Source: an uncultured Lachnospiraceae bacterium
Lineage (GTDB): Bacteria > Bacillota > Clostridia > Lachnospirales > Lachnospiraceae
DNA length: 64,000 nucleotides
Reading direction: 5' to 3'
Assembly (NCBI GenBank): GCA_902786515.1
Contig: CADADA010000013.1
Location: 1-64,000 of the forward strand
Below the pieces are notes generated by a model. It did no database searches. It saw only the letters and a program-made list of their open reading frames with translations, and was not told the origin of the DNA. Made by a program: the position numbers and the translations under genes. Below, piece by piece: positions 30,690 to 39,923 of the stretch; within the stretch, counting starts at the first letter, position 1; every line of letters begins with the position of its first letter.

Positions 30690-31174
30690 TAGAGCGAATA
30701 ATAAATAACTGATACACTTGGTTAATTATGCGCATTCATACATCTGCGACTGTAATTTTTACGTACTATTTTCAATTTTCTATGCCAGATGCGTAGGAGA
30801 TAATTTATGTTACGTATAATTTTCGGTTTTTTAGAATATCATACGTAGTAAATGACGGAATCCTACGTATCACATTGGAGTTTTCATAAAATGATACGTA
30901 GTAAACATTAGAATCCTACGTATCATTTTGAATTTTTAGTAAAATGGTACGTAGTAAACAGCAAAATCCTACGTATCATTTTGAAATTTTTGTAAAATGG
31001 TACGTAGTAAGCAGTAAAATCATACATATCATTTTGAATTTTTAGTAAAATGGTACGTAGTAAACAGCAAAATCCTACGTATCATTTTGAAATTATCAGA
31101 AAATCATGCGTAAGAGAAGCCGAATCCCCACGTATTTCACTGTGTAACATGTCAGTTACTTATTATTCGCTCTA
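30690..31174. repeat. Repeat element 2: second copy of the hairpin-array element, with full terminal inverted repeats
   Basis: The 22-bp inverted ends (30690-30711 and 31153-31174; both read TAGAGCGAATAATAA then A or G then TAACTGA) differ at one base. The TACGTAG-type motif recurs at 30790, 30842, 30895, 30948, 31001, 31054 and 31107, a 53-bp period after a first step of 52. The left non-array part is close to identical to element 1 over about 80 bp (ATACATCTGCGAC and following), and the orientation is the same. No ORF lies inside. Confidence 0.9.
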
Positions 31175-31216
31175 TTATCAAGTTGAGATTTTGCATTAAT
31201 TTATCGCATTTCAAAA

Positions 31217-31243
31217 AGAGACAGAGGTAAATCCTCTGTCTCT
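31217..31243. terminator. Bidirectional intrinsic terminator
   Basis: AGAGACAGAGG (31217-31227) pairs with CCTCTGTCTCT (31233-31243) across a 5-base loop. T-runs lie on both sides: ATTTTTT on the plus strand and TTTTTG on the minus strand. It ends the large secreted-protein gene. Confidence 0.9.
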
Positions 31244-31265
31244 CATTTTTTCATTTAATCATTAA

Positions 31266-34200
31266 TTAAAAACGTCCTGAAGTAATATTTTTAGCAAGTA
31301 CGTAATATGATTCAGTATAGTGAGGATGCTCCAGTCCTCCTATAGCCGATTGTATTAACTGGGTTTTAGCATCTTCATATCTGTCTGCAATGTTTAAATC
31401 AACAACAAACTGTTTTGTAGTGATTTTATTTCCCATCTTTGCTGCAAGAATCTGCATAAAGTATGATGGTGTCTGACACACATCAAAGTTCCATCCCCAG
31501 AACCAGCCTCCATCATATCTTGTGATTTTGCAATATGGTAAAGCATTGACAGGTATCTTTGCAATGGCCTCTTCACGACTCTTCTTAGAAGTACCATAAT
31601 TTGTGATAGTTATATTATTACTTGAATTATCACCATGGCACTTACAGGTGTATCTGTATGCTTCTACTCTTGCATCACCGGTAGGAATGATATCTCCTAT
31701 GGCATCAATTGTTTCATCAATTCCGAAAGTATCCGGATTGTAATCCCAGATTGATGTAAGTTTTTCCCACTGTTTTTCATAGTTTGATGCAATACTTACG
31801 GAAGCTGTACGTCCATATCTTGTATATCCCCAGTCCGCTACCGGAAGGTATGGTACAAAGTCATCTGAGTTTACAACATTAAATATTGTATTAAAGCTTG
31901 CTGCGTTGCTTACAAGTGTTGTGTTTGGTGAGGCAAATGTGTATGTAAATGATGTTCTGCCACTCTTTTCATACTCAGCACCTATAATATTTGCAATTCC
32001 TGCACCCCTTGAATGTCCGGTAATCCAGAACACGCAGTCAGACGCATTCAAACCGTTCTCAGAAAGATACTGGTCAATGACTCTCATGATTCTGTTTGCT
32101 GCCACATCAAATCCCTTGTGATTATCCTTATTCTTCCAGTCAGCATCCGTGCCATACGTAGCATCATCACCGATATCAAAGTTACTTGCCCATTCTTCAA
32201 TCGTTCCGTTCGTTCCACGTACAACTACAGAAACGATTTTCTTAGTCTCATCCTTATAAGTAACTTCACGGTAACCCAGACCTACTTCAGATACATGATT
32301 ATCAGCATAACTTCCGGCAAGAGAAACTGTTTTAGTGTTTTCCATACCGAATGTCTTCATAACATCCGTAATATTGGCGTCAGATGTAATCTGATGATTA
32401 TCAGCATCCTTAGCAGATAATGTGTTATCAGCATAGATATCAGAAGCATAAAGACTTGATAAAATGCTAAGCTCTTTCTGATAAGACGTATTGCTGTTAA
32501 AGAACCATCTGTAATCCATCTTAAATTCCACATTACTGTTTGCATAATCAGTCTTTAATGTTCCGCTAAAGTTATTGTCAATTGGTTTTGCATCCTTATC
32601 ATCAGTAATTCCGTCAAAATCAGTATCTACTGCTGCAGGATTTGACTTGAATTTTCCAGTTACATGAATTTTTGTCCTATCGGCATTGTATTCGATTTTA
32701 AACTCTTCAAATTCATCACCATCTAAAACACCGTCACCGTCAGAGTCCGGATTATTCTTATCCATAGGAACACTTTCACCATTAAACATAACCATATGTT
32801 CTTCGTAATAATCACTTATTCCATCATTATCTGTATCAAGCTCTAATTCGATTTTCTTATTAATGTCATCGAAAATCTTGTTAAGTTCTGCGGAATTATT
32901 AGCAAGATAAAAATTGCCGCCGGTACCTGATGCAAGTGGTTTAAGATAACTGTTAAAATATGATGTCTCTTTTCCAAGACCCACTGTATATATTTTTACA
33001 TTCTTGCTTACAGCCTGACTGATTATCGAAGAATGTAATCCTGTATCATGAGCTTCACCATCACTAAGTACAACCATCATCTTGAATACTTCCGGTTCAG
33101 AAGATTCATACAGATTAAAACCACTGCTAATCGCACCATACATATAGGTGAGTCCATAAGTCGGAAAATAATTTTTTGTAAGGAACGATTTCGCTAAATC
33201 CTTATCCTCAGTAAGTTTCGATGTCAACATAGAAATACTTGAAGCAAATTTCACTACACCCATCTTACTGTTTTTAGGAAGATTATCAATTAAATCCCTT
33301 GTAACAGATAATCTTTGATATGAGCTGTCATTTGAAGTCATACTTCCTGAATCATCAATGACAAATACAATTTCAATCTTTGAATATTCTGATTCTTTCC
33401 ATTCATCTTCCCAGCGATAGCTTGCCTCATATAACTTGCGGTTTATAAGTATATAGTTAGAAAAATGATTTACAGTTGCCAAAGCTTTATTTCCCGTAAC
33501 TGTAGTATCAAGTGGTTCAAGTTCCTGAGTCTCTTCATTGAAGTAATAAATAACCGGCTCAAAATCAGGATTTTGTAAAAGTGCCTCGTCAAATTCAAAC
33601 TCAAGATTAGCACTGTCAAAATTTCCATCTACATGGAAATTATATGCTCCACCAATGTAACCCGGCATAGTTTCCGGAAACAGGAATTCATTTTCAATCT
33701 TACTTACACTAAGAGAATCAACCTGCTCTCCTGACAGATTAATATCAACAGAAGCCTTTACATTATCCTCTTCTTCACTTTCTAAAGTAACATGAAACTG
33801 AGATTCTGCAACAAGTGGGTCAGTACCAAGCTCTAATTCACGTCCGTCACCGACACCGTCATTATCCGTATCTACTACTAATGGAAAAGTATGGATAAGA
33901 TTTACTTCATCCCCATCCGTTATGCCATCACCATCTGTATCCTGTGATGTCAGATCAGTTCCTGAACCTATTTCATTGATATTTGTAAGTCCGTCGCCAT
34001 CTGCATCCTCATCACCGTCAGAAACAAAATTATTATCAGAATCTACTGACAGCGGATTTGTACGAATTTTAATTACCTCGATATAATCCGGAATGCCGTC
34101 TGCGTCTGTATCAGGATTTAATTTATCTGTTTTAAAATAAACTTCCAGATAATCGTATAATCCGTCACCATCCGAATCAAGCGTTTCATCAATATTTTCC

Positions 34201-34964
34201 TCATAATAAGTATTTTCACCGGAATCGTTCCAATCCGTTACTTTGACACAATTCTTGCCATTCAGATAATCTTCATAGCGAAATACTATAGAATTATTCC
34301 ACAGAGTATTTTCATTTCCCCTCCAGAATCTGAGAGACGTTTTTCCTTCGTCTTCCTTTGTAACCGTATACGTATATACATGATTCTCATATGAAGGCAT
34401 TATCTTTTTAGGAGAAACTTTATCCGATGAAGTAAATACTACATCATAATCGTTATTATCCTTCTTTGAATACTCTGAAAAATTAACGTAGAAAACGGCT
34501 TTTGCTATTTCCCAGTCGTTAAATTCTCTAAGGTCAAGGTATAATTTCTGTCCCTCCATAAAAGTATCATTATTTTCCCAATGACCATATTCAGCTCCCT
34601 GGGCAACATACATATTATTGGCATCGCGGCCGCCTGCTGACCACTCATTCCATTTAGTTGTTCCATCACTATTGTATCTGAAAAAAGAAATATTGTAGGC
34701 TGATTCAGGAACTTCACAGCTCCACAAGTTATCATTCAGTTTTGTCATTTGATATCTTGCATGATTATGCGTATTATCAATCAGTAAAAATGTTGCATCA
34801 TCATTTTTTAACCATTGATTGTCCGTATTATCCTTCAGATATATCACTGTCTGCTTTTCACTGCCATAAACAGCCTCAGATAATATATTCCATTGGATAC
34901 TACTTACCAGCATGAATAATACAAGAAGCATTGCCGAAATTTTCTTAAAAAAACTCTTTCTCAT
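31266..34964 (-). CDS. Large secreted protein: Ca-binding TSP3-type repeats, VWA domain and class 3 lipase domain
   Basis: The 1232-residue protein has a signal peptide (about 1-35, MRKSFFKKISAMLLVLF). Two blocks of DxDxDG repeats (about 258-381 and 715-800) resemble calcium-binding thrombospondin type-3 repeats. Between them lies a von Willebrand A domain with the MIDAS DDSGSM near 536 and LSDGEAHD. The C terminus is a class 3 lipase-like hydrolase: GHSRGAG near 980, DDFVPYLP after it, and a possible catalytic His in EHPHY near 1213. No sortase signal or anchor is visible. ATG at 34964 is the first Met compatible with the signal peptide. It probably binds a surface partner and hydrolyses a lipid or ester outside the cell; the substrate is unknown. 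Confidence 0.85.
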   Translation of the reverse strand: MRKSFFKKISAMLLVLFMLVSSIQWNILSEAVYGSEKQTVIYLKDNTDNQWLKNDDATFLLIDNTHNHARYQMTKLNDNLWSCEVPESAYNISFFRYNSDGTTKWNEWSAGGRDANNMYVAQGAEYGHWENNDTFMEGQKLYLDLREFNDWEIAKAVFYVNFSEYSKKDNNDYDVVFTSSDKVSPKKIMPSYENHVYTYTVTKEDEGKTSLRFWRGNENTLWNNSIVFRYEDYLNGKNCVKVTDWNDSGENTYYEENIDETLDSDGDGLYDYLEVYFKTDKLNPDTDADGIPDYIEVIKIRTNPLSVDSDNNFVSDGDEDADGDGLTNINEIGSGTDLTSQDTDGDGITDGDEVNLIHTFPLVVDTDNDGVGDGRELELGTDPLVAESQFHVTLESEEEDNVKASVDINLSGEQVDSLSVSKIENEFLFPETMPGYIGGAYNFHVDGNFDSANLEFEFDEALLQNPDFEPVIYYFNEETQELEPLDTTVTGNKALATVNHFSNYILINRKLYEASYRWEDEWKESEYSKIEIVFVIDDSGSMTSNDSSYQRLSVTRDLIDNLPKNSKMGVVKFASSISMLTSKLTEDKDLAKSFLTKNYFPTYGLTYMYGAISSGFNLYESSEPEVFKMMVVLSDGEAHDTGLHSSIISQAVSKNVKIYTVGLGKETSYFNSYLKPLASGTGGNFYLANNSAELNKIFDDINKKIELELDTDNDGISDYYEEHMVMFNGESVPMDKNNPDSDGDGVLDGDEFEEFKIEYNADRTKIHVTGKFKSNPAAVDTDFDGITDDKDAKPIDNNFSGTLKTDYANSNVEFKMDYRWFFNSNTSYQKELSILSSLYASDIYADNTLSAKDADNHQITSDANITDVMKTFGMENTKTVSLAGSYADNHVSEVGLGYREVTYKDETKKIVSVVVRGTNGTIEEWASNFDIGDDATYGTDADWKNKDNHKGFDVAANRIMRVIDQYLSENGLNASDCVFWITGHSRGAGIANIIGAEYEKSGRTSFTYTFASPNTTLVSNAASFNTIFNVVNSDDFVPYLPVADWGYTRYGRTASVSIASNYEKQWEKLTSIWDYNPDTFGIDETIDAIGDIIPTGDARVEAYRYTCKCHGDNSSNNITITNYGTSKKSREEAIAKIPVNALPYCKITRYDGGWFWGWNFDVCQTPSYFMQILAAKMGNKITTKQFVVDLNIADRYEDAKTQLIQSAIGGLEHPHYTESYYVLAKNITSGRF

Positions 34965-35120
34965 GTTTCCACTCTCTTTCCTTCTGATTTTCGTTACCGT
35001 AGCGCTAAAATAACATCTATATATTAACATTTTTTTTCATAAAATAAATACGTAATTCTCTAAAAGGCTGTTTTCTTTCGTAAAAAGGCAGAATTATAAA
35101 AACGCTAAGCTTATATACTA

Positions 35121-35852
35121 TTACGACAGCCTTATTTTCTCTGCGTAAATCTTGCAGATTTTATTATATTGCCTGTTAGGTATCGGTATCTTTGCACCGG
35201 ATTGCATAACAAAACAATTAGTCTCAATATGATGAACATATTTCACATTAACAATGTAACCTCTGTACGGCAGTATAAATCTGTCATTCGGAAGCTGCAT
35301 CATGAATTTTCTCAATGTAACGGAACAATTTACGGTAATGATTTTCTCTTTTGAATGTAAATAAATAGAAAGACGGTGGTTACACGATTCGACATATTCA
35401 ATCTTTTCTGCCTTAATCGTGTATACACCTTCTCTTGTAGACAAATCTATATATGTATGCCTGTTCTTGATTCCTCTGTAATAGAGCATGAATCTGTCCA
35501 ATGTCCTTGTAAGTATATCACCGGACAGCGGCTTTTCAATATACTGCAAAACTTCCAACTCATAAGCTTTCTTGTAAAAGCCGCCGGTATCCGTGAGAAA
35601 TATAATAACACCGTCAGGATAGCTTTTCTTAACAGCCTCTGCCAGCTGTATTCCTGAAAGTCCCTGCATATCAACATCTAATATATATAAATCATATCTT
35701 GTATTATAAATATTATGAAAGCACTGATTCGAATCAGCAAATGTATTAATCTCAATGCTCACATTCTTTGTTTCAAAATAATGTCTGATAAAAAACTTTA
35801 TTTTCTCTATCGTATCCAAATCGCTGTTGCACACCATGCACGTCATATCCAC
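35121..35852 (-). CDS. LytTR-family response regulator
   Basis: The 243-residue protein has a receiver domain (phosphoacceptor Asp59 in YILDVDMQG, conserved Thr in FLTDTG, Lys in YIEKPL) and a C-terminal LytTR DNA-binding domain (about 135-240, with RFILPYRGYIVNVKYV). It is AgrA/VirR-like. No histidine kinase or peptide gene adjoins it. It is upstream of the secreted lipase/VWA gene, which it could regulate. The start is GTG at 35852 (GAGGG four bases before) or ATG at 35846. Confidence 0.9.
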   Translation of the reverse strand: MDMTCMVCNSDLDTIEKIKFFIRHYFETKNVSIEINTFADSNQCFHNIYNTRYDLYILDVDMQGLSGIQLAEAVKKSYPDGVIIFLTDTGGFYKKAYELEVLQYIEKPLSGDILTRTLDRFMLYYRGIKNRHTYIDLSTREGVYTIKAEKIEYVESCNHRLSIYLHSKEKIITVNCSVTLRKFMMQLPNDRFILPYRGYIVNVKYVHHIETNCFVMQSGAKIPIPNRQYNKICKIYAEKIRLS

Positions 35853-35896
35853 ATAACCCTCACTTATTAATCATATATTTGTCAACTTCCTTTCTT

Positions 35897-35925
35897 ATAA
35901 TAAATTAACTGTTCATAAATTACAA
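35897..35925 (-). promoter_or_regulatory. Probable promoter of the LytTR regulator gene
   Basis: TTGTAA (35925-35920), 17 bases, TATTAT (35902-35897), about 45 bp upstream of the start codon. A second TTGACA at 35884-35879 has no matching -10 box. Confidence 0.5.
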
Positions 35926-35939
35926 GAACATTTTGTTAA

Positions 35940-37298
35940 TCATATCTTCTTTTTTATATTTAAAAATAATATCACTGCAATAACTGAAGTGAGTGCTTCC
36001 GCCAAAGGAAATGTAATCCATACATACCATGCTTTTGAAACGTCAGTTCCCGCCATCCCTGCGAAAAAAATCGCAAACGGAAACACAAACAGTGCCTGCC
36101 TGCATATAGAAATCAGCAGTGACCCCATTCCTGCCCCCAGTGCCTGAAATACTCCCTGAAACGCAATATTTATGCCTGAAAATACGAAACAGATAGTTAT
36201 AATATGCATTGCACTGATACAAAGAGACTGAGTTACCCCTGACAGGCCAAACACTCCTGCCATAGGTTTTGCAAATATTTCAAGACCAGCCGTACCTGCA
36301 AGCATTATTATCGCTGTATACAGGTGTCCGTATCTGACAGCATCCCGGACCCTATCCTTATTTCCCATTCCATACGCAAAGGCTGTAATCGGCATAATCG
36401 CATCACGCATACCAAATGCGGCAAACATCAAAAATTGCCATATCTTATAATACAGACCATACGCCGTAACAGGTTCGGCGCCAATTTTCCCTAATATTAT
36501 ATTCATTCCGTATGTCATTACCGATATAAGAGCCTGAGATATAATCGCAGGAAATCCTACAGAATAAATATTTAGAATCGTCCTCCTGTCCGGTTTGAAA
36601 TATTCCCGTTCATTAGACAGTTCCAGATTCACCTTTATATGAAAAACGAATGTCAGTATAAATGCTGCTATCTGTCCTATAACTGTTGCATATGCGGCTC
36701 CTACAACTCCCATAGCAGGTATTCCAAAAAAGCCGTATATCAATATAGGGTCCAGAACGATATTTATAACTGCTCCCGTAATCTGTGCTATGGTAGAATG
36801 AACAGTGTGACCGGTTGCCTGAAGCATTTTCTCATATACAGCATAAAAACAGTTTCCAAATGAGAATATAAGACATATTCTCAGATAGTCAGTGCCCATC
36901 CCGGCAATAACCGGATCTGATGTTTGTGACGTAATATATGCTTTTGCACCGAACAACCCAAATAAAAGAAATACGACATAGATTACCGCTGCCATAAACA
37001 CAGCATTTCCTGCTGCCTTTGATGCCTGTTTTTTATCTCCATGGCCCAGACATCTCGCAACAATAACATTTGCACCGACACCGGTACCTATTCCCATGGC
37101 AATTAGCAGCACCTGCATAGGAAAAGCAAGTGTAAGCGCGTTAAGAGCATCCTCTCCACCTGTCTTCATATTTGATACAAACGCACTATCCACAATATTG
37201 TAGAACGCCTGCAATAACATAGAAATGATGATGGGGATTCCCATCGACATCATTAATTTTTTAACCGGCATTTCTGCCATTTTACGTGATTTTTCCAT
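35940..37298 (-). CDS. MATE family efflux transporter
   Basis: The 452-residue protein has twelve predicted helices in two homologous halves and an opening typical of MATE exporters (MPVKKLMMSMGIPIIISMLLQ... YNIVDSAFV). It likely exports cationic drugs or metabolites in exchange for Na+ or H+. The ATG at 37298 has GGAGGTAATT upstream. It stands between the glpK terminator and the LytTR gene and appears to be a single-gene unit. Confidence 0.92.
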   Translation of the reverse strand: MEKSRKMAEMPVKKLMMSMGIPIIISMLLQAFYNIVDSAFVSNMKTGGEDALNALTLAFPMQVLLIAMGIGTGVGANVIVARCLGHGDKKQASKAAGNAVFMAAVIYVVFLLFGLFGAKAYITSQTSDPVIAGMGTDYLRICLIFSFGNCFYAVYEKMLQATGHTVHSTIAQITGAVINIVLDPILIYGFFGIPAMGVVGAAYATVIGQIAAFILTFVFHIKVNLELSNEREYFKPDRRTILNIYSVGFPAIISQALISVMTYGMNIILGKIGAEPVTAYGLYYKIWQFLMFAAFGMRDAIMPITAFAYGMGNKDRVRDAVRYGHLYTAIIMLAGTAGLEIFAKPMAGVFGLSGVTQSLCISAMHIITICFVFSGINIAFQGVFQALGAGMGSLLISICRQALFVFPFAIFFAGMAGTDVSKAWYVWITFPLAEALTSVIAVILFLNIKKKI

Positions 37299-37352
37299 AA
37301 TTACCTCCAATTATTATTTCTGCCGTAACATACATAGGCTGCAAAAAAAATA

Positions 37353-37391
37353 TGCAGTGAAAGTATAAGCCGGACTTATGCTTTCGCTGCA
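37353..37391 (-). terminator. Intrinsic terminator downstream of glpK
   Basis: A 17-bp stem with two wobble positions (TGCAGYGAAAGYATAAG, 37353-37369 with 37375-37391) is followed on the minus strand by ATATTTTTTTT. It ends the glpK operon. Confidence 0.9.
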
Positions 37392-37467
37392 CACTTTTAT
37401 TAACAATATTTATTTCACTCGGATTTTATCACTTAAATTTTTAAATGTCAAATATTTTTTCGCTCTA

Positions 37468-38955
37468 CTACCATGAAATCGCAGTCTCAACTGCATGTTT
37501 CCACCCGTTTATTAATTGTTCTCTCTTTTCAATGCCCATATCAGAACTAAACGTTTTATCTATCTTGCAATTCTCTTTGATATCTTCTTTATCTTTCCAA
37601 TATCCCACGGCTAATCCTGCTAAATATGCCGCACCTAAGGCTGTCGTCTCAATACATTCCGGTCTTATTACCTCGCAGTCACATATATCTGCCTGGAACT
37701 GCATCAAAAAATCGTTTGCACTGGCACCGCCATCAACACGCACCTTAAGTAACGGATTGCCCGTCTCTTCCTTCATCGCCATTATGATATCATTTGTCTG
37801 GTATGCTATCGCCTCAAGAGTTGCTCTCACAAAGTGATTTCTGTTAAATCCTCTGGTAATACCGACAATCATTCCTTTACAGTAAGGTTTCCAATATGGC
37901 GCTCCAAGTCCGGCAAATGCCGGTACAACATAGCCCCCTGCTGAATCCTCGACCTTGCAGGCCATCTCATACGTATCTCCTGCATTTTCAATCAATTTAA
38001 GTTCATCTCTAAGCCACTGCACTGCCGCGCCCGCTACGAAAACACTTCCCTCAAGTGCATACTCCGGTACATTTTCTACGGTTCCCGCTCCTAACGTAGT
38101 TATCAGTCCGTGAGATGACAATATTCTTTCTTCTCCCGTATTCATGAGTAAAAAGCATCCTGTTCCATAGGTGTTCTTTACATCTCCTTTTTCAAAACAG
38201 CATTGTCCGAACAATGCCGCCTGCTGATCCCCGGCAACTCCGGCTATCGGTATTTCTCCACCAAATACCGATGCATCTGTCTTTCCATAGATTTCACTGG
38301 AACCGACTACCTTAGGCAGCATTTGCTCCGGTATATTAAAATACTCAGTCAGTTCTTTATCCCAGCACAAATCATTTATATTAAATAACATAGTTCTTGA
38401 TGCGTTCGTGTAATCCGTTATATGAAGCCTTCCTCCTGTAAGATTCCATATAAGCCATGTGTCAATCGTGCCAAATAACAATTCATTTTTCTCTGCTCTT
38501 TCCCTCACACCCTCTACATTTTCAAGAATCCATTCTATCTTTGTAGCAGAAAAATATGCATCCGGAACAAGCCCCGTCTTTTCAGTTATCCTGTCTGATA
38601 ATCCGTCCTGATTTATCTTATTTATACGGTCAGCAGTACGCCTGCACTGCCAGACAATTGCATTACAGACAGGCCGTCCTGTTTTCCTGTCCCATATGAC
38701 GGTAGTTTCCCTCTGATTTGTAATACCGATTCCGGCAATATTCTCATAAGTAATGTTTGCATCTTCCATTGCTCTTTTAGCAACTTCAATCTGAGTATCC
38801 CATATTTCTACCGCATCATGTTCCACATAACCCGGTTCCGGATAGTACTGTCTGAACTCCTTTTTTGCAATACTTACGATATTTCCTGACTTATCAAATA
38901 ATATGCATCTGGAACTGGTTGTTCCCTGATCCAATGCCATAATATACTTCTCCAT
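37468..38955 (-). CDS. glpK: Glycerol kinase
   Basis: The 495-residue FGGY kinase makes sn-glycerol 3-phosphate from glycerol and ATP. It starts [16 protein letters not shown], has the [10 protein letters not shown] and [18 protein letters not shown] signatures and the ATP-site [14 protein letters not shown]. The ATG at 38955 follows GGTGG; the earlier Met at 38976 overlaps the upstream gene. No glpF or glpD is adjacent; it is the last gene of a mixed operon. Glycerol 3-phosphate could feed the phospholipid genes at 46-48.6 kb. Confidence 0.97.
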   Translation of the reverse strand: MEKYIMALDQGTTSSRCILFDKSGNIVSIAKKEFRQYYPEPGYVEHDAVEIWDTQIEVAKRAMEDANITYENIAGIGITNQRETTVIWDRKTGRPVCNAIVWQCRRTADRINKINQDGLSDRITEKTGLVPDAYFSATKIEWILENVEGVRERAEKNELLFGTIDTWLIWNLTGGRLHITDYTNASRTMLFNINDLCWDKELTEYFNIPEQMLPKVVGSSEIYGKTDASVFGGEIPIAGVAGDQQAALFGQCCFEKGDVKNTYGTGCFLLMNTGEERILSSHGLITTLGAGTVENVPEYALEGSVFVAGAAVQWLRDELKLIENAGDTYEMACKVEDSAGGYVVPAFAGLGAPYWKPYCKGMIVGITRGFNRNHFVRATLEAIAYQTNDIIMAMKEETGNPLLKVRVDGGASANDFLMQFQADICDCEVIRPECIETTALGAAYLAGLAVGYWKDKEDIKENCKIDKTFSSDMGIEKREQLINGWKHAVETAISW

Positions 38956-38975
38956 CCGGTTCCACCCTTTCTCCA

Positions 38976-39911
38976 TTATTGATTAATGACAGACATTATA
39001 TTTTCATACATCTGTGTCATAACAGGCACGCTTACCGAAAGCTCATTTCCTTCTCTGACGAGGTACCCGCAAAACGTTTCTATCTCTGTTCTCCTGCCCG
39101 CCCAGACATCTCTCTGAAGCGAGCTTGTTGCGTTATCTGCATGCTCATAATAAAATCTATAGATAACTCTTTTAGCATCTTCTTCTTTTAAGTTTACACC
39201 CTTTTTCTTTGCTACATTATATGCTTCCCATACTAAAGCTTCATATTCTTTTGCCTTTTTTTCGTCTTTCCTAAGCATTCCTATAGGTTCATTATAACAT
39301 GCCGTGGCCACATTGTAAGCACAATTCAGCATATACTTCTTCCAGATTGCAGCCTCAATATCTTCCTCAAATGCACATGGTATTCCGGCATCTTTTAATG
39401 ACCGGCACACCTCTTTTGCATGTTTAATCTCCTGTATGCCATTCTCATTATGTCCTATGTGTATATGCGGATTATCCCCCTGCTGGACAATATTCCCATT
39501 CTCATCGATAAAAGATATAATGTAAATCAATGAGTCAAGAACGATTCCCTTACCGATTAGTTTTCTTATTTTATTACCCGGGTCCACACCATTCATAACC
39601 GGCACTATGACCGTATCATCTGAAACCATGTCTTTAATATTTTCACATGCTTCTTCCAACGAGTAATTCTTCACGCAGATAAAAATATAATCCTGCTTTG
39701 TAAATTTTTCTCCGTTATATACAACATTTTCCGGCATCACTTTTATTTCACCGTTGTAGTCACTGTGTAGAGTCAGACCTTTTTCTTTTATCTGTTCACC
39801 TCTGTTCTTTCTGACAATAAATGTCACGTTTTCATACTTTTTTGCCAGCAGTGCACCTATATAACCGCCTACACCACCCAGACCTATTACTGCTATTTTT
39901 GAATTTTCCAA
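38976..39911 (-). CDS. Ketopantoate reductase family protein (PanE/ApbA)
   Basis: The 311-residue protein has the Rossmann motif [14 protein letters not shown] near residue 10 and the two-domain layout of 2-dehydropantoate 2-reductase, with the KxxxN-type stretch [10 protein letters not shown] and a C-terminal [16 protein letters not shown] block typical of the family. The canonical reaction reduces ketopantoate with NADPH for CoA synthesis. Paralogues act on other 2-oxo acids, and no pantothenate genes are nearby, so the substrate is open. It is directly upstream of glpK. Confidence 0.85.
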   Translation of the reverse strand: MENSKIAVIGLGGVGGYIGALLAKKYENVTFIVRKNRGEQIKEKGLTLHSDYNGEIKVMPENVVYNGEKFTKQDYIFICVKNYSLEEACENIKDMVSDDTVIVPVMNGVDPGNKIRKLIGKGIVLDSLIYIISFIDENGNIVQQGDNPHIHIGHNENGIQEIKHAKEVCRSLKDAGIPCAFEEDIEAAIWKKYMLNCAYNVATACYNEPIGMLRKDEKKAKEYEALVWEAYNVAKKKGVNLKEEDAKRVIYRFYYEHADNATSSLQRDVWAGRRTEIETFCGYLVREGNELSVSVPVMTQMYENIMSVINQ

Positions 39912-39923
39912 TCCTGATTCCTC

